DNA of 64,000 nt from Chitinophaga pinensis. Lineage in GTDB: Bacteria > Bacteroidota > Bacteroidia > Chitinophagales > Chitinophagaceae. Position numbers and translations under genes: made by a program. The stretch is taken from contig CAMCAY010000001.1 of NCBI GenBank assembly GCA_945872815.1, positions 1 to 64,000 on the forward strand, in the 5' to 3' direction. This document shows, piece after piece, positions 47,422-56,466 of the stretch (the first letter of the stretch is position 1; each line of letters opens with the position of its first letter). The notes beneath the pieces are model-generated. The model was not told where the DNA came from, did not search any database, and saw only the letters and a program-made list of their open reading frames with translations.

Positions 47422-48132
47422 ATGCTACCAAAGTATAAAAGAGTTTTACTGAAACTATCCGGAGAATCTTTAATGGGTGAAAACAACTTCGGACTAGATG
47501 CGAACGTAATTGCAAAATATGCAAAAGACATAAAGCAAATTACAGAAATGGGTGTACAGGTAGCACTGGTAATTGGTGGGGGGAATATTTACCGAGGTAT
47601 GAATGAAGCTGAAACAGGTATTGAGAGAGCTCAGGGGGATTATATGGGGATGCTTGCTACCGTCATCAATGGTATGGCTGTGCAAAGCGGATTAGAAAAG
47701 GTTGGCGTGTACACACGGTTGCAAAGTGCTATTAAAATGGAACAAATTGCTGAGCCCTATATCAGAAGAAGGGCCATCAGACATCTTGAAAAAGGACGTG
47801 TTGTGATTTTTGGAGCAGGAACCGGAAATCCCTATTTTACAACTGATACAGCAGGATCGCTAAGAGCAATTGAAATTAAAGCTGATGTGATTTTAAAAGG
47901 AACAAGAGTAGATGGCATTTATACAGCTGACCCTGAAAAGGATCCAACAGCTACTAAGTTTGATAAAATTTCATTCGCTGATTGCATTTCTAAAAAACTA
48001 AGTGTAATGGACATGACTGCATTTACGCTTTGTATGGAAAACAACCTCCCAATTATTGTTTTTGATATGAATAAACCCGGAAACCTCATGAGTGTTATTA
48101 CCGGAGAAAAAGTAGGGACTTTAGTAAGTTAA
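47422..48132 (+). CDS. pyrH: UMP kinase
   Basis: 236 residues, normal length; phosphorylates UMP to UDP for pyrimidine synthesis. Seen: [51 protein letters not shown] and [15 protein letters not shown]. Usual neighbour of tsf. It converges with the SGNH-type gene, overlapping its 3' end by 12 bp, with no terminator stem seen between. Confidence 0.98.
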   Translation: MLPKYKRVLLKLSGESLMGENNFGLDANVIAKYAKDIKQITEMGVQVALVIGGGNIYRGMNEAETGIERAQGDYMGMLATVINGMAVQSGLEKVGVYTRLQSAIKMEQIAEPYIRRRAIRHLEKGRVVIFGAGTGNPYFTTDTAGSLRAIEIKADVILKGTRVDGIYTADPEKDPTATKFDKISFADCISKKLSVMDMTAFTLCMENNLPIIVFDMNKPGNLMSVITGEKVGTLVS

Positions 48133-49122
48133 GGTTGGAATAGATGGACGCCGTTTAACAAACTTCCAATATTTGTCAGCAAAAGATTTTGTGTGCAAGA
48201 ACTTACCATATCCATTCAGATGTGCGGGATCCTTGAATAAGGCAATGTTATTTCTTAAGCTCTCATCCGCTTCAAATCGAATAAATGAATATGGCACTAA
48301 AAGACTATCTAATGAATTTTTTGTACTAAAATAATTCGAAAAAACTTTTTCCTGTTGTATGAAATCAGGAGAAGTAAACAAGACTACCTGAATATTATTC
48401 GCTTTTGCCAATCTCAAAATTCTTTTCAAATATTCAACATCAAATGGCTGTATTTTAATTTCCCTTGGCAATCCCTTTTTAAAAAAAATCGAACTATCGG
48501 TTTTCAATTCCGGTGTACTAAAATACCAAGTTGGTTTATCAAATCTTTTCTTTTCTGGATAACTATTTTGCTTTAAGCGTCTTATTACTTCAATGGGCGA
48601 AAAGTATTTGTTATAAACATAAAATCTCATCCATGGAGCATAGTTAAAAACCATTTGATCTGAGCTTGACAAATAATGAGAAATGGCTGACTTGAAAATA
48701 GTGTCGTGCCAAAATGGTAAAAAATTATACACATGAAATGAATTGCTGAAATTGTGTTCGGGATCCAAAGAATATATATCTACTTGCAAAAAAAGAGTTT
48801 TTATAGTATTCTTATTTTGTAAAAACTTATTTAAAACGAGATAGTTGTCTACATATCCCGAACCGTTGCAACCTATATTAATACCTTTTTCCTGAATTAA
48901 AGAGTCAAGTAATAACATATCAAATGCCTCTTCTGCCCTACTTGAACCCAATACCGCATAATCATATTGTTGAGATTGTTGCTTCATAGACCAAGCACGC
49001 TTACTGTCATTAGGAAAATACTTTTGTATACCGAAAAACCACTCACAAAATAAACCATACAAAGTCAATATTAATAATGATACAAATAAGTATACCAGGA
49101 TTTTTTTAAAAAAATTTTTCAT
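48121..49122 (-). CDS. SGNH-type membrane-anchored protein, MBOAT partner
   Basis: 333 residues: an N-terminal membrane anchor (about 7-27), then an SGNH-like fold with [12 protein letters not shown] (Ser block), NIGCNGSG (block II-like), and [13 protein letters not shown], whose D-x-x-H is the typical end block. Similar proteins (DltD/AlgX-like) transfer or remove acyl groups with an MBOAT. Its ATG overlaps the MBOAT stop in TAATG, so translation is coupled. Last gene of the glycan run, ending 12 bp inside pyrH. Confidence 0.85.
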   Translation of the reverse strand: MKNFFKKILVYLFVSLLILTLYGLFCEWFFGIQKYFPNDSKRAWSMKQQSQQYDYAVLGSSRAEEAFDMLLLDSLIQEKGINIGCNGSGYVDNYLVLNKFLQNKNTIKTLFLQVDIYSLDPEHNFSNSFHVYNFLPFWHDTIFKSAISHYLSSSDQMVFNYAPWMRFYVYNKYFSPIEVIRRLKQNSYPEKKRFDKPTWYFSTPELKTDSSIFFKKGLPREIKIQPFDVEYLKRILRLAKANNIQVVLFTSPDFIQQEKVFSNYFSTKNSLDSLLVPYSFIRFEADESLRNNIALFKDPAHLNGYGKFLHTKSFADKYWKFVKRRPSIPTLTY

Positions 49123-50552
49123 TAAAATTGAAAATAAATAAAGCTTCTTGGATTAATAAATGCGCCCATGAAAAATATCAAAAGCAGTATTAACAAATAA
49201 GCAAATCTTCGAAAATGCAATGATTGAATGCTTAAAAAAGGTATTGCAGATTTTCTATCAAACCATTCTAAAAACAACATAATACAAATCGAAATAAATG
49301 GATAGCTCATACTTAACTGATCTATCTTACTTCCTTGTTTAGGTATTAAACTCAAATAGTTGAAAGCAGCACTTAATGAGTCGGATCTAAAAAACAACAA
49401 AGCCAAACTTACTAACGTAAATGTATAGCCCATACGAAATATTTCATTTAGAGTTGGGAAAGTAGAATCTTTAGCCACAATGTCTAGGTCGCTTCTGTTG
49501 CTTGAAAAAATAACAGATGGGATTATATATACAGCATGTAAAAAACCCCAGAAAATAAATGTCCAGTTAGCCCCATGCCAAAAACCGCTCAATAAAAAAA
49601 TGATAAACGTATTCCTAATTTGTTTCAATTTTGATACCCTACTCCCTCCTAATGGAATATAAACATAGTCCTTAAACCAACTCGAAAGCGATATATGCCA
49701 GCGCCTCCAGAACTCAGCTATTGATCTAGAAAAACAAGGATAATTAAAATTTCTCAGCAGTTCTATTCCAAATAGCTTCGCTGTACCTAAAGCAATATCC
49801 GAATAACCGGAGAAGTCTCCATAAATTTGAAAAGAAAATAAAAATATTCCCGCAATCAACTGAGCGGATGAAGCATGATGATAATCTGAAAAAATAGCAT
49901 TCACATAAATAGCACAATTGTCAGCCACTACTACTTTTTTAAAAAACCCCCACAAAATTTGTCTCAATCCATTAACTGCTAGAGTATAATTAAAAACTTT
50001 TTCTTTTTTTAATTGAGGTAAAAGATGGGTTGCTCTCTCAATTGGACCGGCAACCAATAATGGGAAAAAAGAAACAAAAACAGCGTAGTCAATTAAATTT
50101 TTTTCTGAATCTATTCTCTTGTAATAAATATCCAACACATAAGATAAACCATGGAATGTATAAAATGAAATTCCAACAGGTAAGATAATATTTAATAATA
50201 GAGGACTAGTGGTCAATCCTATTGCAGAAAATGCTTGTGCAAATGAAGAAGCGAAGAAGTCGTAATACTTAAATACTCCTAAAAAACCAAGATTTATACA
50301 AATGCTAATTAGCAACCATGCTTTTTTCGATTTTTTTTGGAGGCAATTTTCAATTTTGATTCCTGATAAATAATCTAACAATGTAGAAAAAATGAGCAAC
50401 CCCAAAAATCGATAATCCCAACAAGCATAAAAAAAATAACTTGCAGTGAGCAATAAAAGATTTTGTTTTTTAAGGTTATTATTAGTTACAAACCAATATA
50501 ACAAAAAAACAATCGGAAGAAATAATAAAAAACTAAAAGAATTAAAAAGCAT
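49122..50552 (-). CDS. MBOAT O-acyltransferase
   Basis: Inner-membrane acyltransferase of 476 residues with about 10-12 helices. Seen: family regions SYFFYACWDYRF, GISFYTFHGLSYVLDIYY, FWRRWHISLSSWFKDYVYIPLGG (split across about residues 285-310) and SGFWHGANWTFIFWG with the conserved catalytic His. Relatives (AlgI, PatA, DltB) move acyl groups across the membrane onto exported polysaccharides. Adjacent SGNH partner and glycosyltransferase cluster point to O-acetylation of the cluster's glycan. Confidence 0.94.
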   Translation of the reverse strand: MLFNSFSFLLFLPIVFLLYWFVTNNNLKKQNLLLLTASYFFYACWDYRFLGLLIFSTLLDYLSGIKIENCLQKKSKKAWLLISICINLGFLGVFKYYDFFASSFAQAFSAIGLTTSPLLLNIILPVGISFYTFHGLSYVLDIYYKRIDSEKNLIDYAVFVSFFPLLVAGPIERATHLLPQLKKEKVFNYTLAVNGLRQILWGFFKKVVVADNCAIYVNAIFSDYHHASSAQLIAGIFLFSFQIYGDFSGYSDIALGTAKLFGIELLRNFNYPCFSRSIAEFWRRWHISLSSWFKDYVYIPLGGSRVSKLKQIRNTFIIFLLSGFWHGANWTFIFWGFLHAVYIIPSVIFSSNRSDLDIVAKDSTFPTLNEIFRMGYTFTLVSLALLFFRSDSLSAAFNYLSLIPKQGSKIDQLSMSYPFISICIMLFLEWFDRKSAIPFLSIQSLHFRRFAYLLILLLIFFMGAFINPRSFIYFQF

Positions 50553-50581
50553 TATTGACTATTTAGATATTTTTAAGCATT

Positions 50582-50818
50582 TCATCTGTGCTTTTGTGAA
50601 AATTTACCTCTTGTGTTGTAATAATATCTGCTTCTATTTTTGTTTTTAATTGCATTTTTATCGGTTGAAACCGGCATCCTTATATATCCTTTTCTAAAAT
50701 GACCATATTTGTCAATTGAAGGAGAAACGTATATAGGGCTTCGCTTTTTATGAATACCGCTATTTTCTTGAACACAACCAGAAATTAAAAAAACAAACAA
50801 GAGAAAGCGTCTTGACAT
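50582..50818 (-). CDS. Small predicted lipoprotein
   Basis: 78 residues. Seen: a signal with lipobox LISGC (Cys15), then a short, basic, Tyr-rich mature part (SIDKYGHFRKGYIRMPVS, KNRSRYYYNTRGKF). Position is tight: 29 bp before the MBOAT start and 15 bp after the GT4 stop, on the same strand, so it is likely part of the operon. Mature pattern resembles other small basic proteins of Bacteroidota, function unknown. Could aid export or anchoring of the glycan (inference). Confidence 0.75.
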   Translation of the reverse strand: MSRRFLLFVFLISGCVQENSGIHKKRSPIYVSPSIDKYGHFRKGYIRMPVSTDKNAIKNKNRSRYYYNTRGKFSQKHR

Positions 50819-50833
50819 TTATTGTATCTTATT

Positions 50834-51955
50834 TTAAAGGGACGTGAAAAAATCAGAATACTGTTTGGATATATTACTGATATCAAAGTCTTTTAATGCG
50901 AGCTCCCTTGCACTAATACCAAAGGCATTTCTAACGTCATCGTTTTCCAAAAGGTAAATGGTCTTTTTGATAAAATTATCAATTTGGTCTTTTTCTATAA
51001 CAAATCCACTTAGTCCATCTTTAATGCACTCGGAAACTCCTCCAACATTGGAAGCAACGGCAGGCACTTCAAAAAATCCTGTCTCAGGGACTACTCCAGG
51101 CAAACCTTCTGTGTCACTGGTCAATAATAAAATATCAGAAGCTGTAATATAAGATCCGACATTTTCATGATAACCCAAAAAACTAAACACAGATTGTAGT
51201 CCTTCCTTTTTTACAATTAATTCTACTTCCTCTCTAAGAGGTCCATCTCCTAAAACTAATGTATGGATATTCTGATAGTTTGAATGAATCCCTTTTACTA
51301 TTTCAATTAATCTATCCGGCCTTTTTTGGGAGGTAAGATTTCCTATAAAAATCAAAACTTTTTTTTCTAATGATAACCCAATATCAATTCTGCACTTTTC
51401 CTTAGTATCAATATTTGCAAAAGCACTAAAATTAACCGCTCGGTGTATTACTGTTGATGGTTTTGAAAAAGAATACAACTCTTTCATGTCTTTTAAACTT
51501 GCATGACTAACACCAACGGCAGCATCAATTAGAGGGACAATGATTCTTTTATAATAAAACTTTGTTAACAAAGCAGTATTCCAGAAAACAGGGCTGTCGA
51601 TCACTCTATATACCAACTTGAAATTACCGGAAAGCAATTTTTTTGATAGTGCCCCATACTTTAAAGTTTTAGATCCATTTAATAAAATTATATCAGGCTT
51701 AAATTTTTTTATACTTTTCATCAATTGGTATAAAAGAAATGGGTGGATGGTCAAATATTTTTCAAATGGATGTTTGTCATCACCAGACAATATCTCATCT
51801 TCATCATTTAATGACAAACTAACAGAACTTTCATTGTTATATAAATAAATTCTCTTGGTTTGAACTCCTTGATTCTTTAGAAAAGAAGAAAGTTCATGAG
51901 AAAATATCTGAGCCCCTCTTCTGATAGGTTTGGTATCTAAAAAAATGATGCGCAA
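50834..51955 (-). CDS. GT4 family glycosyltransferase
   Basis: 373 residues with a GT-B layout. Seen: RIIFLDTKPIRRGAQIFSHEL at the N-terminus, the donor-domain start LIFIGNLTSQKRPDRLIEI, TLVLGDGPLREEVE, and TEGLPGVVPETGFFEVPAV, the usual nucleotide-sugar site region. The initiation codon is TTG; an in-frame TAA lies a few codons upstream and no ATG is available. Sugar and linkage are unknown. It follows the four GT-C-like paralogues by 5 bp. Confidence 0.9.
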   Translation of the reverse strand: MRIIFLDTKPIRRGAQIFSHELSSFLKNQGVQTKRIYLYNNESSVSLSLNDEDEILSGDDKHPFEKYLTIHPFLLYQLMKSIKKFKPDIILLNGSKTLKYGALSKKLLSGNFKLVYRVIDSPVFWNTALLTKFYYKRIIVPLIDAAVGVSHASLKDMKELYSFSKPSTVIHRAVNFSAFANIDTKEKCRIDIGLSLEKKVLIFIGNLTSQKRPDRLIEIVKGIHSNYQNIHTLVLGDGPLREEVELIVKKEGLQSVFSFLGYHENVGSYITASDILLLTSDTEGLPGVVPETGFFEVPAVASNVGGVSECIKDGLSGFVIEKDQIDNFIKKTIYLLENDDVRNAFGISARELALKDFDISNISKQYSDFFTSL

Positions 51956-51960
51956 AATTA

Positions 51961-53460
51961 TTACTTATTTATAGTTACCTGATAACATGAAGAACCTACA
52001 AATTTTCTTGTATCTATTATATTAAATCCTTTGGAAAGCAATACATCGATAAAATATTTTTCATCACTCCATTCATTCATTTCATAAACATTGGAAAATA
52101 AAATCCAGGTATTGTTTTGAATTTTTGCAACATCTGCATTCAATGAATCCATATTTGTTTTTTTCCACGCGCCATAAATTATCCTGCTATTTTGTATATT
52201 TTTATACTTGTCAGCATAAAAATTAAATGCCACTATTCCTTTTCTGTATACATAAATTGATTCCCCTACCTTGATTTGACTGTTTATATAATCCAGTGAT
52301 TTTTTAACTTCCTGTCGCTGATAAGGGGTTTGTTTTATTACTGAATATATATTTAAAAAAGCTGGGAGTAGAATTAAATAAACTGGTATTCTAATTATCT
52401 GTTTATCTATAAAATCGTATGCTACAAAAAGACCTTTTACAAAAAAAATAATAAATAATGGGATTTGATACAATATTAATCTCGTGTCAAAGGGATATAA
52501 TTTTATTGCCGAAAGACAGAAGTGAATGACTATAGGAAATATCAATAGGACAAACCTGTTTTTATTTTTTATAGCTGATATTAATCCAATTATAAAAAAT
52601 AAAAGACCAAAATGCCAATATGTTCTGAATCTGAACATATAATTAAATATCAAGCCTATTTTGAAGTAAATAAATTTATAAAAATCTGCTGTTAGAACGT
52701 TATTGGGTAAAAAAGAACCAGAATTACTCCAATAAATAATCATGTATGATTTTGATGGGTGATTGTAAATAAATAAAGAGTAATAAATTAAAAATGTAAT
52801 CATCCATACAACAATAGGAATAAATATAGCTTTATTAAAACCTTTTTGTTTCACAAATCTTAAATACAAAAGATAGGAGCAAGAAACAAACAATATAACT
52901 ATACCGATATTGGAGATCCAAATTGCTGCAACGCCAACAGCAGCCAATATAGTCAATGATTTTTTGCTTCTAATTTTATCAACATAAAAAGTAAAATAAA
53001 AAATTGTCAATGACATTAAAACATCTGAAGAATATTGTTTTACTTCAGAGGAAAAATATATCAATAGAACATTTAAACTAAAAATACAACATGCGGTTGC
53101 TGACAATTTGGAAGAATTGAATAATAAGAAACTTAGTTTGTAGAAAATAAAAATTGATAAAAAATAGGATACCAGGGGAAATATTCTAAGCACCCAATCA
53201 TTGTTTCCAAATAAATTAACTAACGTTTTCTCAATTAAAAGAAATCCAATGGGAGCCACTTGATTCATATCAAGTGGCCTCAACAAATCTCTGTAGTTTT
53301 TATTGATAATATTTGTAGATATCATTGCTTCATCAGTCCATAGGCTTCGATTATATATATAATTAACAATGGCTGCTAAAATTCCTATACATATAAAAAC
53401 TTTGAGTATCCTTATGTAATTAATAGTATCCCTGTCTTGTATTATCAAATCACTGCTCAT
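51961..53460 (-). CDS. GT-C-like membrane protein, paralogue 1 of 4
   Basis: 499 residues from the ATG at 53460 (a 5' extension to 53517 would overlap the next gene by 56 bp). Seen: about 11 hydrophobic helices (residues 15-385), and a first loop with NRSLWTDEAM, where the D-E pair matches GT39/ArnT-like catalytic acidic residues. Shared landmarks of the array: RPLDMNQVAPIGFL, SSEVKQYSSDV and KLYPFDTR. A soluble C-terminal region of about 115 residues ends in WILFSNVYE and FVGSSCYQV. Probably uses a polyprenyl-linked sugar donor (family inference). Confidence 0.82.
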   Translation of the reverse strand: MSSDLIIQDRDTINYIRILKVFICIGILAAIVNYIYNRSLWTDEAMISTNIINKNYRDLLRPLDMNQVAPIGFLLIEKTLVNLFGNNDWVLRIFPLVSYFLSIFIFYKLSFLLFNSSKLSATACCIFSLNVLLIYFSSEVKQYSSDVLMSLTIFYFTFYVDKIRSKKSLTILAAVGVAAIWISNIGIVILFVSCSYLLYLRFVKQKGFNKAIFIPIVVWMITFLIYYSLFIYNHPSKSYMIIYWSNSGSFLPNNVLTADFYKFIYFKIGLIFNYMFRFRTYWHFGLLFFIIGLISAIKNKNRFVLLIFPIVIHFCLSAIKLYPFDTRLILYQIPLFIIFFVKGLFVAYDFIDKQIIRIPVYLILLPAFLNIYSVIKQTPYQRQEVKKSLDYINSQIKVGESIYVYRKGIVAFNFYADKYKNIQNSRIIYGAWKKTNMDSLNADVAKIQNNTWILFSNVYEMNEWSDEKYFIDVLLSKGFNIIDTRKFVGSSCYQVTINK

Positions 53461-53461
53461 T

Positions 53462-54949
53462 TTAATTTTTAGAAACTTTATAACAAATTGCTCCTGCAAA
53501 CTCTTTTGAATTGACAATTGAAAATCCCTTTAATTTCAACATATCGATTATGTAATCCGCTTCGCTTTTTCCATTGCTGATATAAACTTCAGAAAATATC
53601 AGCCAACTATCGCCATTGATTTTTTTAATGTCTTGTGAATGTTTAGACCAATCTTCTCGATGCCAATCTCCTTGTATATAATTTATTTTTTTATTAAAAC
53701 AATCGTAGTTTTTTTGATAAAATTTAAAAACCGGATCAGTTGAACAGTACAAATAAATATTTTCATATTCTTCTGGGTCCTTACTGATATAGTCCATACA
53801 CTTTTTAACTTCTTCCTTTTCAAATGGAACAATAGAAGCTAAACTATATGCATTCAAAAATAATAAGATTAAAACCACAAAAGAAAGCATTGGTTTTTTT
53901 TCTTTCAGTCGCTCAAAAACGAAATAAAATGCAAATGAAATAACTGTTAAGAAAAGAGGTATCAAATACAAGATCAGTCTGCTATGAAAAGGATATAGTT
54001 TTAATGAAGATAATATTAGATGTAAAATAACAGGGAGAATAATTATAAATAAACTCTTTCGCATTTTTAAAAATAAAAACAAACCTATTGCGAACAATAT
54101 AAAATAAATCCATCCAAAAGTGTTGTTTGAAATGATTGAATTAAAGATCATGTTCATTTTATCATAAATAAAAAGATAGGGTTTAGAATTGAAAGTATTT
54201 ATCGGCAAAAATGCATCTTTTTGTGTCCAATATCGAAGCATCGATTTTTTACTTGGGTGATGATAAATGAAAAAATAAAAATAAACAGTAAAAGAAATAA
54301 TCCAAGAAAAAATCGGAATCCATACAAAATAATCCAATTTCTTTTTTTGAAAATACCTTTTATAAAAAACTACTATAAAATTTGTAATAATCAATACAAT
54401 TGAAACATTTGAAATAAATACAGCTATTGTACCAATTATAGAATAGATAATTGCTGTTTTTTTGTTCCCGATATCTTCTATAAGTTTTAGTCCAATGAAT
54501 AATAGCAATATGGCCGCAAATACATCTGTAGAATATTGTTTTACTTCAAATGAATAATAAACAATGGTGCTATTGATAGCAAAAAATGCAACGCAAACTA
54601 ATGATGCGTACTTTGACCCATGTAACTTCATATTGAAAAAATATAATAAGGGGAAAGAGCCGATATAACATAAGAAAGGAAATATTCTTAAAGACCAGTC
54701 ATGATTACCAGTCAAAGTTGAAAGAAATTTTTCAATAAATAAAAAACCTACTGGTGCAACTTGATTATAATCAAGGGGTCTTAAAAGTTCTAAATACGAT
54801 TTATTAACTACATTCAAAGCAAGCAATGATTCATCAAACCAAAGGCTCCTGTTGTGGAGAAAGTTGATGATTGCTGCAATTACTCCAAATGAAATAATTC
54901 CTGCCACAACTCTGGTAAACCAAATTTCATTTTTATTTGAAATCAACAT
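53462..54949 (-). CDS. GT-C-like membrane protein, paralogue 2 of 4
   Basis: 495 residues; same architecture as its neighbours. Seen: NRSLWFDESLL, RPLDYNQVAPVGFLF, SFEVKQYSTDV, KLYPFHSR, and a soluble tail ending WLIFSEVYI and FAGAICYKV. Compared with paralogues 1 and 3, the DE pair is kept while the tail's last SCY motif reads ICY. Starts 14 bp after paralogue 3's stop; its own stop lies 1 bp from the next start, so translation is probably coupled. Confidence 0.82.
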   Translation of the reverse strand: MLISNKNEIWFTRVVAGIISFGVIAAIINFLHNRSLWFDESLLALNVVNKSYLELLRPLDYNQVAPVGFLFIEKFLSTLTGNHDWSLRIFPFLCYIGSFPLLYFFNMKLHGSKYASLVCVAFFAINSTIVYYSFEVKQYSTDVFAAILLLFIGLKLIEDIGNKKTAIIYSIIGTIAVFISNVSIVLIITNFIVVFYKRYFQKKKLDYFVWIPIFSWIISFTVYFYFFIYHHPSKKSMLRYWTQKDAFLPINTFNSKPYLFIYDKMNMIFNSIISNNTFGWIYFILFAIGLFLFLKMRKSLFIIILPVILHLILSSLKLYPFHSRLILYLIPLFLTVISFAFYFVFERLKEKKPMLSFVVLILLFLNAYSLASIVPFEKEEVKKCMDYISKDPEEYENIYLYCSTDPVFKFYQKNYDCFNKKINYIQGDWHREDWSKHSQDIKKINGDSWLIFSEVYISNGKSEADYIIDMLKLKGFSIVNSKEFAGAICYKVSKN

Positions 54950-54963
54950 TATAAATTGAATGA

Positions 54964-56448
54964 TTAATTTTCTTTGATTATCTCATAACAAGATGATCCC
55001 GTAAACTTTCTTTTACTTAACACTTTATGGCCAAAAGATTCTAAGGTTTTTATAATAAAATCCTCGCCGTTCAAAGAGCCAATTGGGTATACTTCAGAAA
55101 AAACCAGCCATGATTTTCCGCTTATAGACCTAATTTGATTTTCGTATTCAGGCCATGTTTTCATTTTCCAATTCCCTAAAATTTTAAATGGCTTATCTTT
55201 TAAACCTTTATATTGATTTCTGTAAAATATATAGGCCGGCTCCGTTATAAAATATACATTTATGTTGTCGCCGTCTTGTATTTTACTATCAATATAGCTC
55301 AAGCTTTTTTTAACTTCTTCGTTTTCTGTGGGAATATTTTTTAAGACATGTATTAAGTTCAATACAAGAAAAGCCAAAAGTATATACACCGGTAATTTTA
55401 TAAATCTATTTGTAAAAAAATTGAATGAATAAATAATTCCTGTTGAAATGAGCAATATAAAAAAAGGCATTAAGTACAATGCTGTTCTTTTTTCAAAAGG
55501 ATATAATTCAAAAGCAGAAAGTATTAAATGTATTAACAGCGGAAAGAGACATAGAAAAAAAACAGATTTTCGTTTTGTGAATAATAGCCCCATTATGAAA
55601 GCAAAGAGAGAAACAAAAATGTTGTATTTAAATCCAAGTAAAAAGGGTAATATCATTCTTGTCTTTGAATAGAGAAACAAGTAAAACTGAACAGAAAAAA
55701 TATTTCCCGGTAAAAAACCTTTTTGTTGTACCCAATATCTTGTCATAAATTCTTTAGTAGGGTGATTGTTAATAAAGAATAAATAGTAAACAAGGAAAGA
55801 TACAATCCAAACTAAAAATGGAATAAATCTATAGTTCAATATTTTTTTGTCTTTTTTAATTTCAATTAAAAAAATGTAGCTCCCAGCTGTAAAAAGTCCA
55901 ATGATAGCAATATTTGAAAATCCAATTGCTATTATACCCAATAGTGAAAAATATACTAAATAAGTATTTCTTTTAAAAGAATTATAATAAACTGCAATTG
56001 TAAATACAAGCAATGATATAAAAATATCTGACGAATATTGTTTTACTTCTGCCGAATATCTTATGATAAACATGTTGGTTGAAAACAAAGCGCAGGCCAA
56101 CAAAACAATGGATTTGTTTTCAGTAAGTTTTCTTCCGAAAAAATAAAGAAGACAAATAGATGCAAGATAGGAAATGAAAGGAAATATTTTTAACGCCCAA
56201 TCTACCTTACCAAAGATTTGTGTAAAGAGCTTTTCCAAATACAAGAATCCAATTGGTGCTACTTGATTCATATCCAAGGGCATCAACAACTGCTTGTATG
56301 ATTTGTCTACAATATTAATACCCAACATTGCTTCATCTAACCAAAGGCTTCTGTTATTTAATAAGTTGATCAATGAAGAAGAAACACCAATAAAAATGAT
56401 AAACATTAAAATTAAATTAAACCAATATTGGTTTTTTGATTCTTTCAT
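54964..56448 (-). CDS. GT-C-like membrane protein, paralogue 3 of 4
   Basis: 494 residues. Seen: NRSLWLDEAML, MPLDMNQVAPIGFLY, SAEVKQYSSDI, ELYPFEKR, and the tail WLVFSEVYP with FTGSSCYEI. The four motifs line up in order and spacing with paralogues 1, 2 and 4, showing tandem duplication. Acidic first-loop pair retained, so likely active. Spacing of 18 bp to paralogue 4's stop supports one transcript. Confidence 0.82.
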   Translation of the reverse strand: MKESKNQYWFNLILMFIIFIGVSSSLINLLNNRSLWLDEAMLGINIVDKSYKQLLMPLDMNQVAPIGFLYLEKLFTQIFGKVDWALKIFPFISYLASICLLYFFGRKLTENKSIVLLACALFSTNMFIIRYSAEVKQYSSDIFISLLVFTIAVYYNSFKRNTYLVYFSLLGIIAIGFSNIAIIGLFTAGSYIFLIEIKKDKKILNYRFIPFLVWIVSFLVYYLFFINNHPTKEFMTRYWVQQKGFLPGNIFSVQFYLFLYSKTRMILPFLLGFKYNIFVSLFAFIMGLLFTKRKSVFFLCLFPLLIHLILSAFELYPFEKRTALYLMPFFILLISTGIIYSFNFFTNRFIKLPVYILLAFLVLNLIHVLKNIPTENEEVKKSLSYIDSKIQDGDNINVYFITEPAYIFYRNQYKGLKDKPFKILGNWKMKTWPEYENQIRSISGKSWLVFSEVYPIGSLNGEDFIIKTLESFGHKVLSKRKFTGSSCYEIIKEN

Positions 56449-56466
56449 TTTTTTATTGCCTTTTTA

